This document shows positions 6,846 to 15,409 of a stretch of 25,964 nt of DNA, in pieces. The notes under the pieces were generated by a model. It was not told where the DNA came from. It made no database searches and saw only the letters and a list, made by a program, of their open reading frames with translations. The DNA comes from Pseudorhodobacter antarcticus (GTDB lineage: Bacteria > Pseudomonadota > Alphaproteobacteria > Rhodobacterales > Rhodobacteraceae), in the NCBI GenBank assembly GCA_945897655.1, contig CAMDHB010000006.1, positions 1 through 25,964 of the forward strand, in the 5' to 3' direction. A program made the position numbers and the translations under genes. Positions within the stretch are counted from its first letter, which is position 1. Every line of letters begins with the position of its first letter.

Positions 6846-9074
6846 TCAGGCGAACGTGGCTGCCTTGCTGAACGGCAGGTCGCGCAGGCGCTGGCCGGTC
6901 AGGGCAAAGATGGCATTTGCCAGCGCAGGGGCGGCAGGCGGGGTGCCCGGTTCGCCGATGCCCCGGATCGAGGGCATGTTTTCCAAAACCCGCACCTGAA
7001 CCGGCGGCATTTGTGGCAGGCGCAGGGGTTCATAATCCCAGAATGTCTGCTGCTGGACCTTGCCCTCAGCCAAGGTGATTTCCCCCCGGATCGCTGCTGA
7101 CAGGCCATAGACCATGGCACCCGACACCTGTGCCTCCAGATTGCCGGGGTCCAGGGCGATGCCGACATCGACCGCCGCCCAGGCGTTGGTGATCTTGATG
7201 CCCGCATCGGTGTTGGTGATTTCGATCACTTGGGCCGATGGCACACCAAAGGCCATGCAGAACGCCACGCCACGGGCATGACCAGCGGGGACTTTGCCCC
7301 AGTTCGACATCTCGGCCACGGCCTGCAACACGGCGCGGCTGGGTTCGTGCGTCAGGTGCGACATGCGGAATTCCAGCGGGTCGGCCCCGGCCAGGTGGGC
7401 AAGTTCATCAACCGCGCTTTCGCTGAAAAATACGTTCTGCGAATTGCCGACCGACCGCCAAAAGCCCAGCGGAATCATGTCGGGCGCACGGTAGCCGGTG
7501 ACGCGGTAGTTGGCAAAGGTATAGGGCTGATCCGACGCGCCCTGCACGATGGTCGGGTCGGCCCCGGGCACGTTTATGCCAAAGCGGCCAAGCTGGCTGG
7601 CCATGACCGAAGAGCTGACGCTTGACAGATCAAACGCCGTCACCAGCCCACCATCCAGACGCGCCCGAACGCGCGACATCGCGGCGGGGCGATACAGGCC
7701 GTGGGTCATATCCTCTTCACGGCTCCAAGTCACCAGAACCGGGGTGCCCTCCATCGCCTTGGCAACGGTGATGGCTTGCGTCACCACATCCATATCGGTG
7801 CGCCGCCCGAACCCGCCGCCCATCAGCATGATCTCGACCGAGATCTTGTCCTTGGGCAGACCAGTCAGGTTTGCCGCTTCGGTCAGCATTTGGGTCGGGG
7901 CCTGATTGCCCGCCCAAACCGTCAACTTGCCATCCTTCAGCAGTGCGGCGGCGGTCATCGGCTCCATCGTCGCATGGGCGAGCAGGGGAACCGAGTATTC
8001 AGCGGTAAAGATATCGCCGGTCAACGCGGCATCGACATCGCCGTCGTTACGGCTGCGGCTGTCCTGAAAGTCTGGGGTCATGCTGTCTGCCAGCACCTGC
8101 ATCATGGCCGCGCTGTCGGCCGGATAGCTGGCAGGTGCCCAGTCAAAGCTGATGGCCTCAGCCGCCTGAAACGCCGCCCAAGTCGAGGTGGCGACAACCG
8201 CCACACCGCCCGGAACCGGCACGATTTTCTGGACACCCGGCATCGCCTCGGCGGCGCTGGCGTCATAGGAGTTCATTGGTGCGCCCAGATTGGGGTTAAC
8301 CTTGACGGTGGCATAAACCATGCCGGGCAGACGCAGGTCGCCGGTAAATGTAGCGGTGCCGGTAGATTTGGCGACCATGTCGACGCGGGGCTGAGTCTTG
8401 CCAAGCAGCCGCCATTCTGAGCGTGCCTTAGGCTCTGGTGCGGCGTTTAGAGACACTTTTGCCGCATCGGCCGCAAGTTCGATATAGGTCAGGCTGGTGC
8501 CATCAGCGGCCACAACCGCCCCGCCCGCCGTTTTCAGTGTGGATACATCCACGCCCAGTCGGGTTGCGGCGGCCTGCACGAGTGTGGCGCGTGCCGCAGC
8601 CCCGGCTAGGCGCATCTTGTCATAGCCATCGACCACCGAGGTCGAGCCGCCGGTCATCTGCATGCCCAGGAACTTGGCCGGAATCACCATCGCGTCGCGC
8701 ATGGTGTTGGCCAACCAGGATTCGTCGATGGGCAGGAAGGGCACGCCTTCGCGCATCATCCCGCCGTTGAAATAGGCCGATGACGCTGGACCGTGGATCA
8801 CACGGACATCCGCCAGATCCAGATCCATCTCCTCGGCCACAAGGGCGGCAAGGGTGGTGTGGATGCCCTGACCCATCTCGGCCCGGGGGGCGATGATGGT
8901 GACGCCATCCGCGTCAATCAGGACATAGGGGTTCAGGGTGCTGGTGTCGGCCATCCCCTCCAGCGGGTTGCCGTAGGGGGTCTTGTGCTTCCACCAGCCA
9001 AACGCGGCCCCGCCAGCAATGGCGACGGCCCCGAACAGAAACGTGCGGCGGGCGATTTTTCCAATGCTGGCCAT
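6846..9074 (-). CDS. Molybdopterin-binding large subunit of a xanthine-oxidase-family hydroxylase (IorB-like)
   Basis: Catalytic subunit of a molybdenum hydroxylase that oxidises a heterocycle or aldehyde with oxygen from water. The 742 residues match isoquinoline 1-oxidoreductase beta-type proteins. The N-terminus has a Tat-like signal with twin Arg9-Arg10 (ARRTFLFG) and a hydrophobic stretch to about residue 27, so export to the periplasm or membrane attachment is likely. Cofactor motifs include EMGQGIHTTLAALVAEE (66-82) and GGGFGRR (419-425). The probable catalytic Glu708 lies in GIGEPGTPP. It starts one base after the stop of the small-subunit gene, so translation is coupled. No FAD subunit, cytochrome c subunit or maturation chaperone is in the window; the electron acceptor is unknown. 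The substrate cannot be read from the sequence. Confidence 0.88.
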   Translation of the reverse strand: MASIGKIARRTFLFGAVAIAGGAAFGWWKHKTPYGNPLEGMADTSTLNPYVLIDADGVTIIAPRAEMGQGIHTTLAALVAEEMDLDLADVRVIHGPASSAYFNGGMMREGVPFLPIDESWLANTMRDAMVIPAKFLGMQMTGGSTSVVDGYDKMRLAGAAARATLVQAAATRLGVDVSTLKTAGGAVVAADGTSLTYIELAADAAKVSLNAAPEPKARSEWRLLGKTQPRVDMVAKSTGTATFTGDLRLPGMVYATVKVNPNLGAPMNSYDASAAEAMPGVQKIVPVPGGVAVVATSTWAAFQAAEAISFDWAPASYPADSAAMMQVLADSMTPDFQDSRSRNDGDVDAALTGDIFTAEYSVPLLAHATMEPMTAAALLKDGKLTVWAGNQAPTQMLTEAANLTGLPKDKISVEIMLMGGGFGRRTDMDVVTQAITVAKAMEGTPVLVTWSREEDMTHGLYRPAAMSRVRARLDGGLVTAFDLSSVSSSVMASQLGRFGINVPGADPTIVQGASDQPYTFANYRVTGYRAPDMIPLGFWRSVGNSQNVFFSESAVDELAHLAGADPLEFRMSHLTHEPSRAVLQAVAEMSNWGKVPAGHARGVAFCMAFGVPSAQVIEITNTDAGIKITNAWAAVDVGIALDPGNLEAQVSGAMVYGLSAAIRGEITLAEGKVQQQTFWDYEPLRLPQMPPVQVRVLENMPSIRGIGEPGTPPAAPALANAIFALTGQRLRDLPFSKAATFA

Positions 9075-9075
9075 G

Positions 9076-9543
9076 TCAGACCCCTTTCAACCGGTTGGCG
9101 GCGTCTTTGACGGCGGCGCGAATGCGCGGATAGGTGCCGCAGCGGCACAGGTTGCCCTCCATCGCCGTATCAATGTCGGCGTCGGTCGGGTCGGGCGTCG
9201 TGGTCAGCAGGGCTGCCGCCTGCATGATCTGGCCCGACTGGCAGAAGCCACACTGCGCCACCTGCGCCGCGACCCAAGCCGCCTGCACGGCATGCAGCGC
9301 CGCCGGGTTGCCCAGGCCTTCGATCGTCACAATCTCGGCCCCTGCCGCATCAGACAAGGGCACCTGACAGGACCGCACCGCCTCGCCGTTCATATGCACG
9401 GTGCAGGCGCCACAGGAGGCGATGCCGCAGCCAAACTTGGTTCCGGTCAGGTTCAACCCCTCGCGCAGCACCCACAGCAGGGGCATATCGGCGGGCAAGT
9501 CGACGGTCTGCGCCGTCCCGTTCACGGTTAGGGTTGTTGGCAT
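9076..9543 (-). CDS. (2Fe-2S) small subunit of the molybdenum hydroxylase (IorA-like)
   Basis: Electron-transfer subunit that passes electrons from the molybdenum centre of its partner. The 155 residues hold both clusters of the family. The plant-ferredoxin-type N-terminal cluster uses Cys39, Cys44, Cys47 and Cys59 (FGCGIASCGACTVH). The helical C-terminal cluster uses Cys98, Cys101, Cys133 and Cys135 (CGFCQSG and CRC). The frame is open back to 9582, but ATG 9543 is chosen because AGGAGAG precedes it and the protein then begins with the family-typical TLTVNG strand. The longer start would also place translation inside the operator and promoter. It is the first gene of the minus-strand module. 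Confidence 0.93.
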   Translation of the reverse strand: MPTTLTVNGTAQTVDLPADMPLLWVLREGLNLTGTKFGCGIASCGACTVHMNGEAVRSCQVPLSDAAGAEIVTIEGLGNPAALHAVQAAWVAAQVAQCGFCQSGQIMQAAALLTTTPDPTDADIDTAMEGNLCRCGTYPRIRAAVKDAANRLKGV

Positions 9544-9557
9544 CGTACTCTCCTGAC

Positions 9558-9597
9558 TGACACCATGACAAAATGGATGCAAAGTGTCATCCTGTCA
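9558..9597. promoter_or_regulatory. Long dyad, likely TetR operator
   Basis: TGACACCATGACA at 9558-9570 faces TGTCATCCTGTCA at 9585-9597. Eleven of 13 positions are complementary, around a 14-base centre. A second, perfect 10-base palindrome GTCAATTGAC overlaps the right arm at 9594-9603. The dyad lies between the divergent hydroxylase and TetR genes and covers the predicted promoter of the hydroxylase, the usual geometry for TetR repression with autoregulation. Confidence 0.65.
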
Positions 9598-9598
9598 A
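9570..9598 (-). promoter_or_regulatory. Predicted promoter of the hydroxylase module
   Basis: On the minus strand a perfect -35 TTGACA (9593-9598) is followed after 17 bases by CATTTT (9570-9575) as a weak -10. It lies 27 bases from the small-subunit start and entirely within the dyad, so a bound repressor would block it. Confidence 0.5.
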
Positions 9599-9633
9599 TT
9601 GACTTTGGCAGGAACCTTCGCCAATTTGCCCGC

Positions 9634-10206
9634 ATGACACTTGAAGCCCCGCTTGTGACCCGAACCGACGCCATTCTGGACGCGGCCTTTCAGGCTTTCG
9701 CCTCTTATGGCTACAAGCGGACATCGATGGACGATATTGCCCGCATTGTGGGCATGTCGCGCACCGCGCTTTACCTGCATTTCCGCAGCAAGGAGGATAT
9801 CTTCCGGTCGCTTGGGGTCAGGTACTTCAGCGAAGTTACCAGGGATGCCAACGCGGCATTGCAGCGGCCAGAGCAGACGGTGGAAGAGGCTCTGTACGCC
9901 TGTTTTGTGGCCAAGGATGGCAAGTTCATGGATGTGGTTCTGTCGACCCCGCACGGATCCGAACTGCTGGAGGCTGGGCATGCCGTGACCGCCGACCTGT
10001 GGACCGTGGCAGAACGCGAGATTGTGCACATGATTGCCCGTTGGCTGTGTGCCAAGGGGATCCCTGCTGAACTTGGGCCGGCCGAGGCTGTGGCCGAAAC
10101 CATCATGTCGGCGCTTGTCGGCGTGAAGATGCAGGCCACCAGCATCGAAGGTCTGCGCGCGGGCGAGGCGCGCCTGGCCGCCCTGATTGCCCGGGCGATT
10201 GCCTGA
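9634..10206 (+). CDS. TetR/AcrR family transcriptional regulator
   Basis: Dimeric repressor with an N-terminal helix-turn-helix and a ligand-binding C-terminal part. The 190-residue length is typical. The DNA-binding domain is clear: ILDAAFQAFASYGYKRTSM, then the helix-turn-helix MDDIARIVGMSRTALYLHF and SKEDIFRSL. The remaining residues (about 65-190) are helical and not recognisably tied to a ligand. The frame is open back to 9565, but ATG 9634 is preferred because the earlier start falls inside the operator and adds an unconserved extension. It is divergent from the hydroxylase genes, with the dyad between them, so it most likely represses them and itself until an inducer, perhaps the substrate, binds. 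Confidence 0.9.
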   Translation: MTLEAPLVTRTDAILDAAFQAFASYGYKRTSMDDIARIVGMSRTALYLHFRSKEDIFRSLGVRYFSEVTRDANAALQRPEQTVEEALYACFVAKDGKFMDVVLSTPHGSELLEAGHAVTADLWTVAEREIVHMIARWLCAKGIPAELGPAEAVAETIMSALVGVKMQATSIEGLRAGEARLAALIARAIA

Positions 10207-10484
10207 GGTCAGACAAAGCTGATCTCGATGACCCACCCTGCAAAGAACCCCCCTGAAGGTAATGGCCAGCGAAAGTAGAATCTTCGCGCCAAGATGCATG
10301 AAGAGATTCTGAATGAAGACAGGAAGATACACATAGGCTCAGATCATCGGGGTCCTGCGGCAGGCCGAAGGCGGCGGCAGGTTAATGGTAACCCAATCTT
10401 AACCATCCTGTGGGATTGGACAAAAGGGTCAGCGCGGCAAAACCCGCTGACAAGTTGCCTCCTTGTAACCCTGCGGACCTTGCC

Positions 10485-13244
10485 ATGATGGATTTGCCTC
10501 TTCCTGAGTCTGAAAGCTTCGCGATCGTCTATGACTGGCATCTGGATATCCGGGCGGGCGGGCCGACCGGCTATCTTGCGAATTTGAAATTGGGGGTTGA
10601 AGGGCAGGGCCTAAGTTCGGTCGAGTTCATCACCCGGCAAACACCGAAGCGTCAACCAAAGGTCGTCTCGCAGCTTTACGCCGAAGGGACCGAGTTGGTC
10701 TCTTTGCACGAAGACTCTGTGACGCGCAGCGAATCGCTTGCGGAAGTCGATGGCCGCAACTTGTTGTACAGCCTAGAAAACCTGCATCAGGCACGGTTTT
10801 CGTCCGAGATCGAACAGGCGGTCCTGCGCAGTACGGCCACGTTCTTCCATGTTCACACCACCGGCGACTGTATCAAGTTGCACAATCTGCTGACCTTGAC
10901 CGGCCGGCGACATGCGGTGCGGATTGCCCTGACCTCGCACACGCCCGAAGCCCCGGCGCGCGAATGGGCGGATGTCAGTTACGCCACCCACGGGAACCCC
11001 GCTCTGGCCGAGGCGATCTTTGATTCGCATCATCTGCGCGATCAGTTGGCGTTTGTCTTTGCCGATGTGCTGATCTTTCCAACGCCCGAGGCGCTGGAAC
11101 CCTATGACGCGACCTGGCTGACCTTTCGGGCAGACATGGCGCACAAACCGATCTACTTTGTCCCTACGGGTGCACAACCGCTTCCCCCGTCTGCACTGAA
11201 AAACCCGCGTGAACATTTCGGCGTTCAGGATCGGTTCGTGCTGTCGTTTCTGGGCCGGCACAACGCTGTCAAAGGATATGATTTCCTGTGTTCAGCGGGG
11301 TTGGACATCCTTCAATCCCATCCGAAAGCAACCTTTCTGATTGCCGGCAAGCCAGAGCCGATGATCCCACCTGTCCACGACCGCTGGATCGAGCTTGGCT
11401 GGACGAGCACGCCCGAGGATGTGATCGCTGCCTGTGATGTTTTTGTGCTGCCCAACCGGCTGACCTATTTCGATCTGGTGGTGCTGGAGGTGATGTCCGC
11501 CGGCCGTATCATCCTGGCCTCAAACACCGGCGGCAACCGCAGCTTTGATGGGCGCAGCCCCGGGATCGTTCTGTTCGACGGGCGAGACGATTTCGTGAAC
11601 AAAGTTCGCTGGTTGGCTGGCCTTTCGGCCCAGGCGCGGGCAAATCTGGCGGCAACCAATCGCGCCTTGTACGAGGCGGAGTTCACGGCACAGGCCTTCG
11701 CGGCACGCTATGTCGCCCTTGTCAGCAAAATTGCCGCCGATCTGGCACCCGCCCCAATCGGCGGGTTGGCCCTGAATACGGACATGGGCGTCGACATCTC
11801 GGTTGTCGTGCCGGTCTACAACGTCGAAAACTACCTTGCCGACTGCATGGACAGTGTCCTGGCGCAAGACTTTCCGTCGTTTGAGGTGATCGTGGTCGAT
11901 GACGGATCGACCGACCGTTGTCCGCAAATCCTGTCCAGCCACGCCGCCGATACGCGCGTCCGCATCGTCCGGCAGGACAATGCAGGCCTTTCGGCGGCGC
12001 GCAACACCGGGCTAAGCCATGTCAAGGGCCGCTATGTGTGCTTCATCGACAGCGATGACATGATCCGACCTCGTTTCCTGTCCGAGCTTTACCAACGCTG
12101 TGAACAGGACGGCACCAGTATTGCCTTTTGCGCCATCGAGATTTTTGATGCCGAGCGGTCGCAAGTACACAGCACTTTGCATGACGAAGATGAATTCTTC
12201 CGCCGCAATTCGGGGTCCGTGATCCCGATGGGTCTGGACACCGCGTCAAGGATGTTCCCCAGCGCCTGGAACAAGCTTTATCGCACCTCGCTTTTCGCGA
12301 ACCTCCGCTATCCACGTGGCTATCTTTACGAGGACAATCCGGTGCACTTCGCGCTCATGCTACAGCAGGCGCAGATCAGCTATGTCAAGTTGCCGCTCTA
12401 CCGGCACCGTGATGACCGCCCGACGCGAATTTCCCGCCTGTCCAGTTTTCGGATGCTGGAGGTGGGCCACATAGCCTGTCTGATTTACTCCTTGATCCGG
12501 CAAGAAACCAATCAGTCGCTGGCGCGCGAATTCGGCACGCAACTGTTGCAGCGGTTATTCTGGGAAAGATTCTGGTCCGTCAAAGGTGAAATGATTAATC
12601 TGGCCCTGACGGCAGCGTTGGTCTATCTGGCTGACCTGTTCGGCGCTGATGAACGGGCAGCCATAGCTTTTCGCGATTCTCGTATCGAGCCCGAGTTTTT
12701 GCTGAACAAACGCGCATTCCTGTCCAAGCGGAAAGAATTCAACGACAACCGGCTGCACGTTTCGCCAAATGAAAAGATCAGCGTGGCCCAAAGAAGCCTG
12801 ACCTTGGGCGGCGACTTCGCGAAACCCGGCGATTCGGTCCAGAAGAAAGCGGATGGTTCGATTCTGGTTCACCCGGTTGCCGACGGCCTGACGATTGCCG
12901 AGATTTCGGGATTGTCATTTTACGGCGACATCACCGTGGATATCATGGCCGCGCTGGAAAATGACATGGCGGCCCCGGTCGAACTGCGGGCCATGCTGCT
13001 GCACGAACGGGTGCTGGACCCGCGCCGACTTTGGCGCTTCTTCGAAGCCGCACCCAGTGCCGGTCACGCGACGGGTTGGGTTCATATGGAGGCGGAAGAC
13101 CGCACGCTGTTGTCTCTGCGATCTCAGGGGATCGGCCCCTGCGCCACTTTGTACATCGCTTCGCGCGGGGCCGAGGGTCGCGTGGACTATGCTTGGCTTC
13201 ACCTGCGCCGCATCATCGTGGCGCGCGTTCGGAACAAGCCTTGA
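10485..13244 (+). CDS. Bifunctional glycosyltransferase: GT4-like, GT2 and C-terminal beta-rich domain
   Basis: A 919-residue three-part protein. Residues 1-410 resemble a GT-B (GT4-like) transferase: GGPTGYLANL near the start, LSFLGRHNAVKGYDF, LIAGKPEP, then YFDLVVLEVMSAGRIILASNTGG. The first Glu of the usual E-x7-E motif is Thr here. Residues 437-650 are a GT-A/GT2 transferase: ISVVVPVYNVENYL, VVDDGSTD, GLSAARNTGL and the metal-binding DSDD. Residues about 770-919 form a beta-rich domain resembling the repeats of the protein at 17571-18683. No membrane segment is seen, so it is probably cytosolic, acting on lipid-linked glycan. ATG 10485 is chosen; GTG 10410 would add 25 residues of no clear worth. 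The 278-base gap upstream has no gene; GGTTAA (10380-10385) and TTAACC (10399-10404) form an inverted repeat there. Donor and acceptor are unknown. Confidence 0.88.
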   Translation: MMDLPLPESESFAIVYDWHLDIRAGGPTGYLANLKLGVEGQGLSSVEFITRQTPKRQPKVVSQLYAEGTELVSLHEDSVTRSESLAEVDGRNLLYSLENLHQARFSSEIEQAVLRSTATFFHVHTTGDCIKLHNLLTLTGRRHAVRIALTSHTPEAPAREWADVSYATHGNPALAEAIFDSHHLRDQLAFVFADVLIFPTPEALEPYDATWLTFRADMAHKPIYFVPTGAQPLPPSALKNPREHFGVQDRFVLSFLGRHNAVKGYDFLCSAGLDILQSHPKATFLIAGKPEPMIPPVHDRWIELGWTSTPEDVIAACDVFVLPNRLTYFDLVVLEVMSAGRIILASNTGGNRSFDGRSPGIVLFDGRDDFVNKVRWLAGLSAQARANLAATNRALYEAEFTAQAFAARYVALVSKIAADLAPAPIGGLALNTDMGVDISVVVPVYNVENYLADCMDSVLAQDFPSFEVIVVDDGSTDRCPQILSSHAADTRVRIVRQDNAGLSAARNTGLSHVKGRYVCFIDSDDMIRPRFLSELYQRCEQDGTSIAFCAIEIFDAERSQVHSTLHDEDEFFRRNSGSVIPMGLDTASRMFPSAWNKLYRTSLFANLRYPRGYLYEDNPVHFALMLQQAQISYVKLPLYRHRDDRPTRISRLSSFRMLEVGHIACLIYSLIRQETNQSLAREFGTQLLQRLFWERFWSVKGEMINLALTAALVYLADLFGADERAAIAFRDSRIEPEFLLNKRAFLSKRKEFNDNRLHVSPNEKISVAQRSLTLGGDFAKPGDSVQKKADGSILVHPVADGLTIAEISGLSFYGDITVDIMAALENDMAAPVELRAMLLHERVLDPRRLWRFFEAAPSAGHATGWVHMEAEDRTLLSLRSQGIGPCATLYIASRGAEGRVDYAWLHLRRIIVARVRNKP

Positions 13245-13440
13245 CGCTGCCCGAATGCCAATGTGCCATCAGTCGTGTGCCACGATGGCCCAACCTGCTG
13301 ACCTTGTGGGGATGTCGTCCTGCAGGCCGCTCTATCGCGTTTGCCCTGATCCGCAAAGGCGGGCAGTGCACGCAGTTTCCAGTTCAACCCCGTTCAATCC
13401 CGCGCTAGTTGTAACAGACGCTCAGGACAGGACCCGTGAC

Positions 13441-14382
13441 ATGACGACACCAGACCGGCCCATACTGCGTATCCACGCCGGCACCCACAAGACCGGCACA
13501 TCGACATTGCAAGCCGTCATGAAGGCGAAAAGCGACCTCGCGGATCCGGGGTTCCTTTACCCGGTGACCGGGCGGATGGCGGCCTGGCCACTGGCGCACC
13601 ACGACCTGATTCGCAGTCTTTCGGCCGGCAATCTGTCCGTGCTGGACCAACTGCGCGCGGAGGTCGAGGAAAGCCGGTTTCGCATCGGGGTCATTTCATG
13701 CGAAGATTTCAGCCTGCCTTCATCGTTCTTTGCGATCAATTTGCTGATTGACCAGCTACCGGATGTGGACATTGAACTTCATACTGCCTTCCGACCCTAT
13801 ATGTCCTTTGCCCAATCCTACTATCTGGAACAGGTCAAGCGCGACGTGACGCAATGGAAGCCGTATGAATTTGTGCGGGAAACGATCAACAGTTATCGCT
13901 ATAGCACGATCGTCAATTTCTTTGAATCAACCGGACTGCGGACCTTTTATTACGAGTACAGCGCGCCGAACTTCATGACACAGATCTACCGTGCGCTGAC
14001 CGGATTGGATTTGGACAGTCAATCCGCCGGACAGTACCACAATCGGGCCTATTCCTATGAAATGACCATGCTTTTGCGCTCGGTTTACAGGCAGCATCAG
14101 GGCAAGGTTTTCGACATTGACAATATCCTGCATGCGGCATGGGAGCTTGAGCAACATCTGGGCTTTATCGACAGCAAACGTTCACTGATGCGCCATGCAG
14201 AGGCCGTAGCGCTGAACGATTTCCTGAGTGACGAGCGTGCATTGATGCGGGCGCGGTTCGGGGACATGGCGGACAGTCTCTATCCACAGATCGAAGCTTA
14301 TGACGACAGCGACGTTCTGGATCCCGATGACAACTTTGCCCAGCGGTTGATCGATGGATATTTTGCTCGGTTCATGCAGTAG
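13441..14382 (+). CDS. Sulfotransferase-like P-loop protein
   Basis: A 313-residue protein with an N-terminal PAPS-type P-loop. The strand ILRIHAGTHKTGTSTLQ (residues 8-24) carries Lys17 and the TGTST loop that holds the 5'-phosphosulfate in sulfotransferases. A second strand with a hydrophobic-acidic pattern (IGVISCEDFSL, about 81-91) and DIELHTAFRPYMSFAQSYYLEQ (about 109-130), with an Arg-Ser arrangement, could supply the 3'-phosphate site. This second site is less canonical than in the next gene. The frame is open back to 12895, overlapping the previous gene, but that part is out-of-frame shadow; ATG 13441 has AGGACAGGA upstream. Predicted role: transfer of sulfate to a glycan hydroxyl. 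It could instead be a P-loop protein of another function. Confidence 0.75.
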   Translation: MTTPDRPILRIHAGTHKTGTSTLQAVMKAKSDLADPGFLYPVTGRMAAWPLAHHDLIRSLSAGNLSVLDQLRAEVEESRFRIGVISCEDFSLPSSFFAINLLIDQLPDVDIELHTAFRPYMSFAQSYYLEQVKRDVTQWKPYEFVRETINSYRYSTIVNFFESTGLRTFYYEYSAPNFMTQIYRALTGLDLDSQSAGQYHNRAYSYEMTMLLRSVYRQHQGKVFDIDNILHAAWELEQHLGFIDSKRSLMRHAEAVALNDFLSDERALMRARFGDMADSLYPQIEAYDDSDVLDPDDNFAQRLIDGYFARFMQ

Positions 14383-14427
14383 CCCTCAAGTTCCACCTCA
14401 ACACAGAGTTTCAAGGCGGCGGTTAGC

Positions 14428-15030
14428 ATGTTCGTCAGTCACAAACATCAAATCATCTATGTTGCTGTCCCCAAGACCGGCAGCACCTCGCTTCATTATG
14501 CGCTGATGTCTCACCTGGACGTCGTATGCCGCATGAAGAACGCGGCACCAGTGCTCCATCATCTTTCAGCCGAAGACATCGAGCGGATCATGGGGCCAAG
14601 CAGCTTTGGCAGCTATTTTTCTTTTGGCGTGGTGCGCAATCCTTTTGACCGGATGGTGTCGCTTTACCACGATTTCCGGGATCAACGCGGCAAGATCAGG
14701 GCGGCAAGCTTTGACGATTTCGTCCTTGGCGAATTCCACCGCCACTGGCGCGACAACGTTCATTTTCTGCCTCAGGCCTATTTCCTGTGTCGCAAGGACG
14801 TGCCGATGGTCAGCCAAGTCTACCGCTTTGAAATTGGGCTGGACAGCATTCTTGCCGACATTTGCCAAAGGACGGGTTGCAGCTTTTCCGGCATTGGCCG
14901 TGCCCGTGCCAGCGTTCGGGATCATTGGAAAACCTATCTGCACAACCCCGAGGTGGTGGACCTGCTGGTGCAGGACTTTGCCGTGGATTTTGACTTGTTC
15001 GGGTATGATCGGACGATCGCAGCAGGCTGA
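14428..15030 (+). CDS. Sulfotransferase family 2-type protein
   Basis: A 200-residue protein resembling the Sulfotransfer_2 family (carbohydrate sulfotransferases that use PAPS). The 5'-phosphosulfate loop is VAVPKTGSTSLH (residues 12-23). The 3'-phosphate-binding motif is GVVRNPFDRMVSLYHDF (67-83), with Arg70 and Ser78 in the expected places. The C-terminal half includes DNVHFLPQAYFL, which matches the F-x-P-Q motif common in this family. There is no transmembrane anchor, unlike the Golgi enzymes of eukaryotes, so it would act in the cytosol. It follows the other sulfotransferase-like gene by 45 bases. The pair differs in length and motif detail, suggesting two positions or two sugars are sulfated. 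Confidence 0.87.
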   Translation: MFVSHKHQIIYVAVPKTGSTSLHYALMSHLDVVCRMKNAAPVLHHLSAEDIERIMGPSSFGSYFSFGVVRNPFDRMVSLYHDFRDQRGKIRAASFDDFVLGEFHRHWRDNVHFLPQAYFLCRKDVPMVSQVYRFEIGLDSILADICQRTGCSFSGIGRARASVRDHWKTYLHNPEVVDLLVQDFAVDFDLFGYDRTIAAG

Positions 15031-15163
15031 AACGCTTCCTGCCCGCCGATCCACATTCTGCGGATTAGTCCATTAACGAAATGTAAACCTGCTTGGCAGA
15101 TTAATGAGTGGTACAACTTGCGATGCCTAGGCGGCGAATCCAGCAGGCATGAGGAGAATCTTC

Positions 15164-15409
15164 ATGAGACAGATCAACTGTGTCCCAAGACCTGTTCGGC
15201 AGCCACGACGGCCACCGTTGGGCTTCTTTGCCCTGCAGTTGAACGGTCATCCCGTCTTTCCTGGTGAGCGGACGGTCCTGTCCGGGCTGAACGGCTTGGC
15301 AGGCAACCGACTGAAGGTGCCGCACGCCATCGCACGTCGGGTTACTCTGGTCTGCGGTGTTTCAATCGGGTCCCAAGCATCTGGGTATCCCCAGGGCCAT
15401 CGCAAATGA
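15164..15409 (+). CDS. Small unrecognised ORF coupled to the second glycosyltransferase
   Basis: An 81-codon ORF with a strong ribosome binding site, GAGGAGA at 15151-15157, seven bases before ATG 15164. Its stop overlaps the start of the next gene as ATGA. The product is basic and rich in Arg, Pro and Gly (it begins MRQINCVPRPVRQPRRPP); no domain, signal peptide or membrane segment is evident. The good translation start and overlap argue for real translation, possibly as a coupling leader that sets expression of the glycosyltransferase. The low-complexity composition argues that the peptide itself may not be functional. It could also be a chance ORF. Confidence 0.4.
   Translation: MRQINCVPRPVRQPRRPPLGFFALQLNGHPVFPGERTVLSGLNGLAGNRLKVPHAIARRVTLVCGVSIGSQASGYPQGHRK

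Noticed and set aside
12895..13440. N-terminal extension of the first sulfotransferase-like gene
   Set aside because: This part overlaps the end of the first glycosyltransferase in another frame and is Arg/Cys/Trp-rich shadow; ATG 13441 has a good ribosome binding site and a sensible protein start.
15073..15087. CtrA-like site TTAA-N7-TAAA
   Set aside because: One mismatch to TTAA-N7-TTAA and no promoter around it; such matches are expected by chance in an AT-richer gap.
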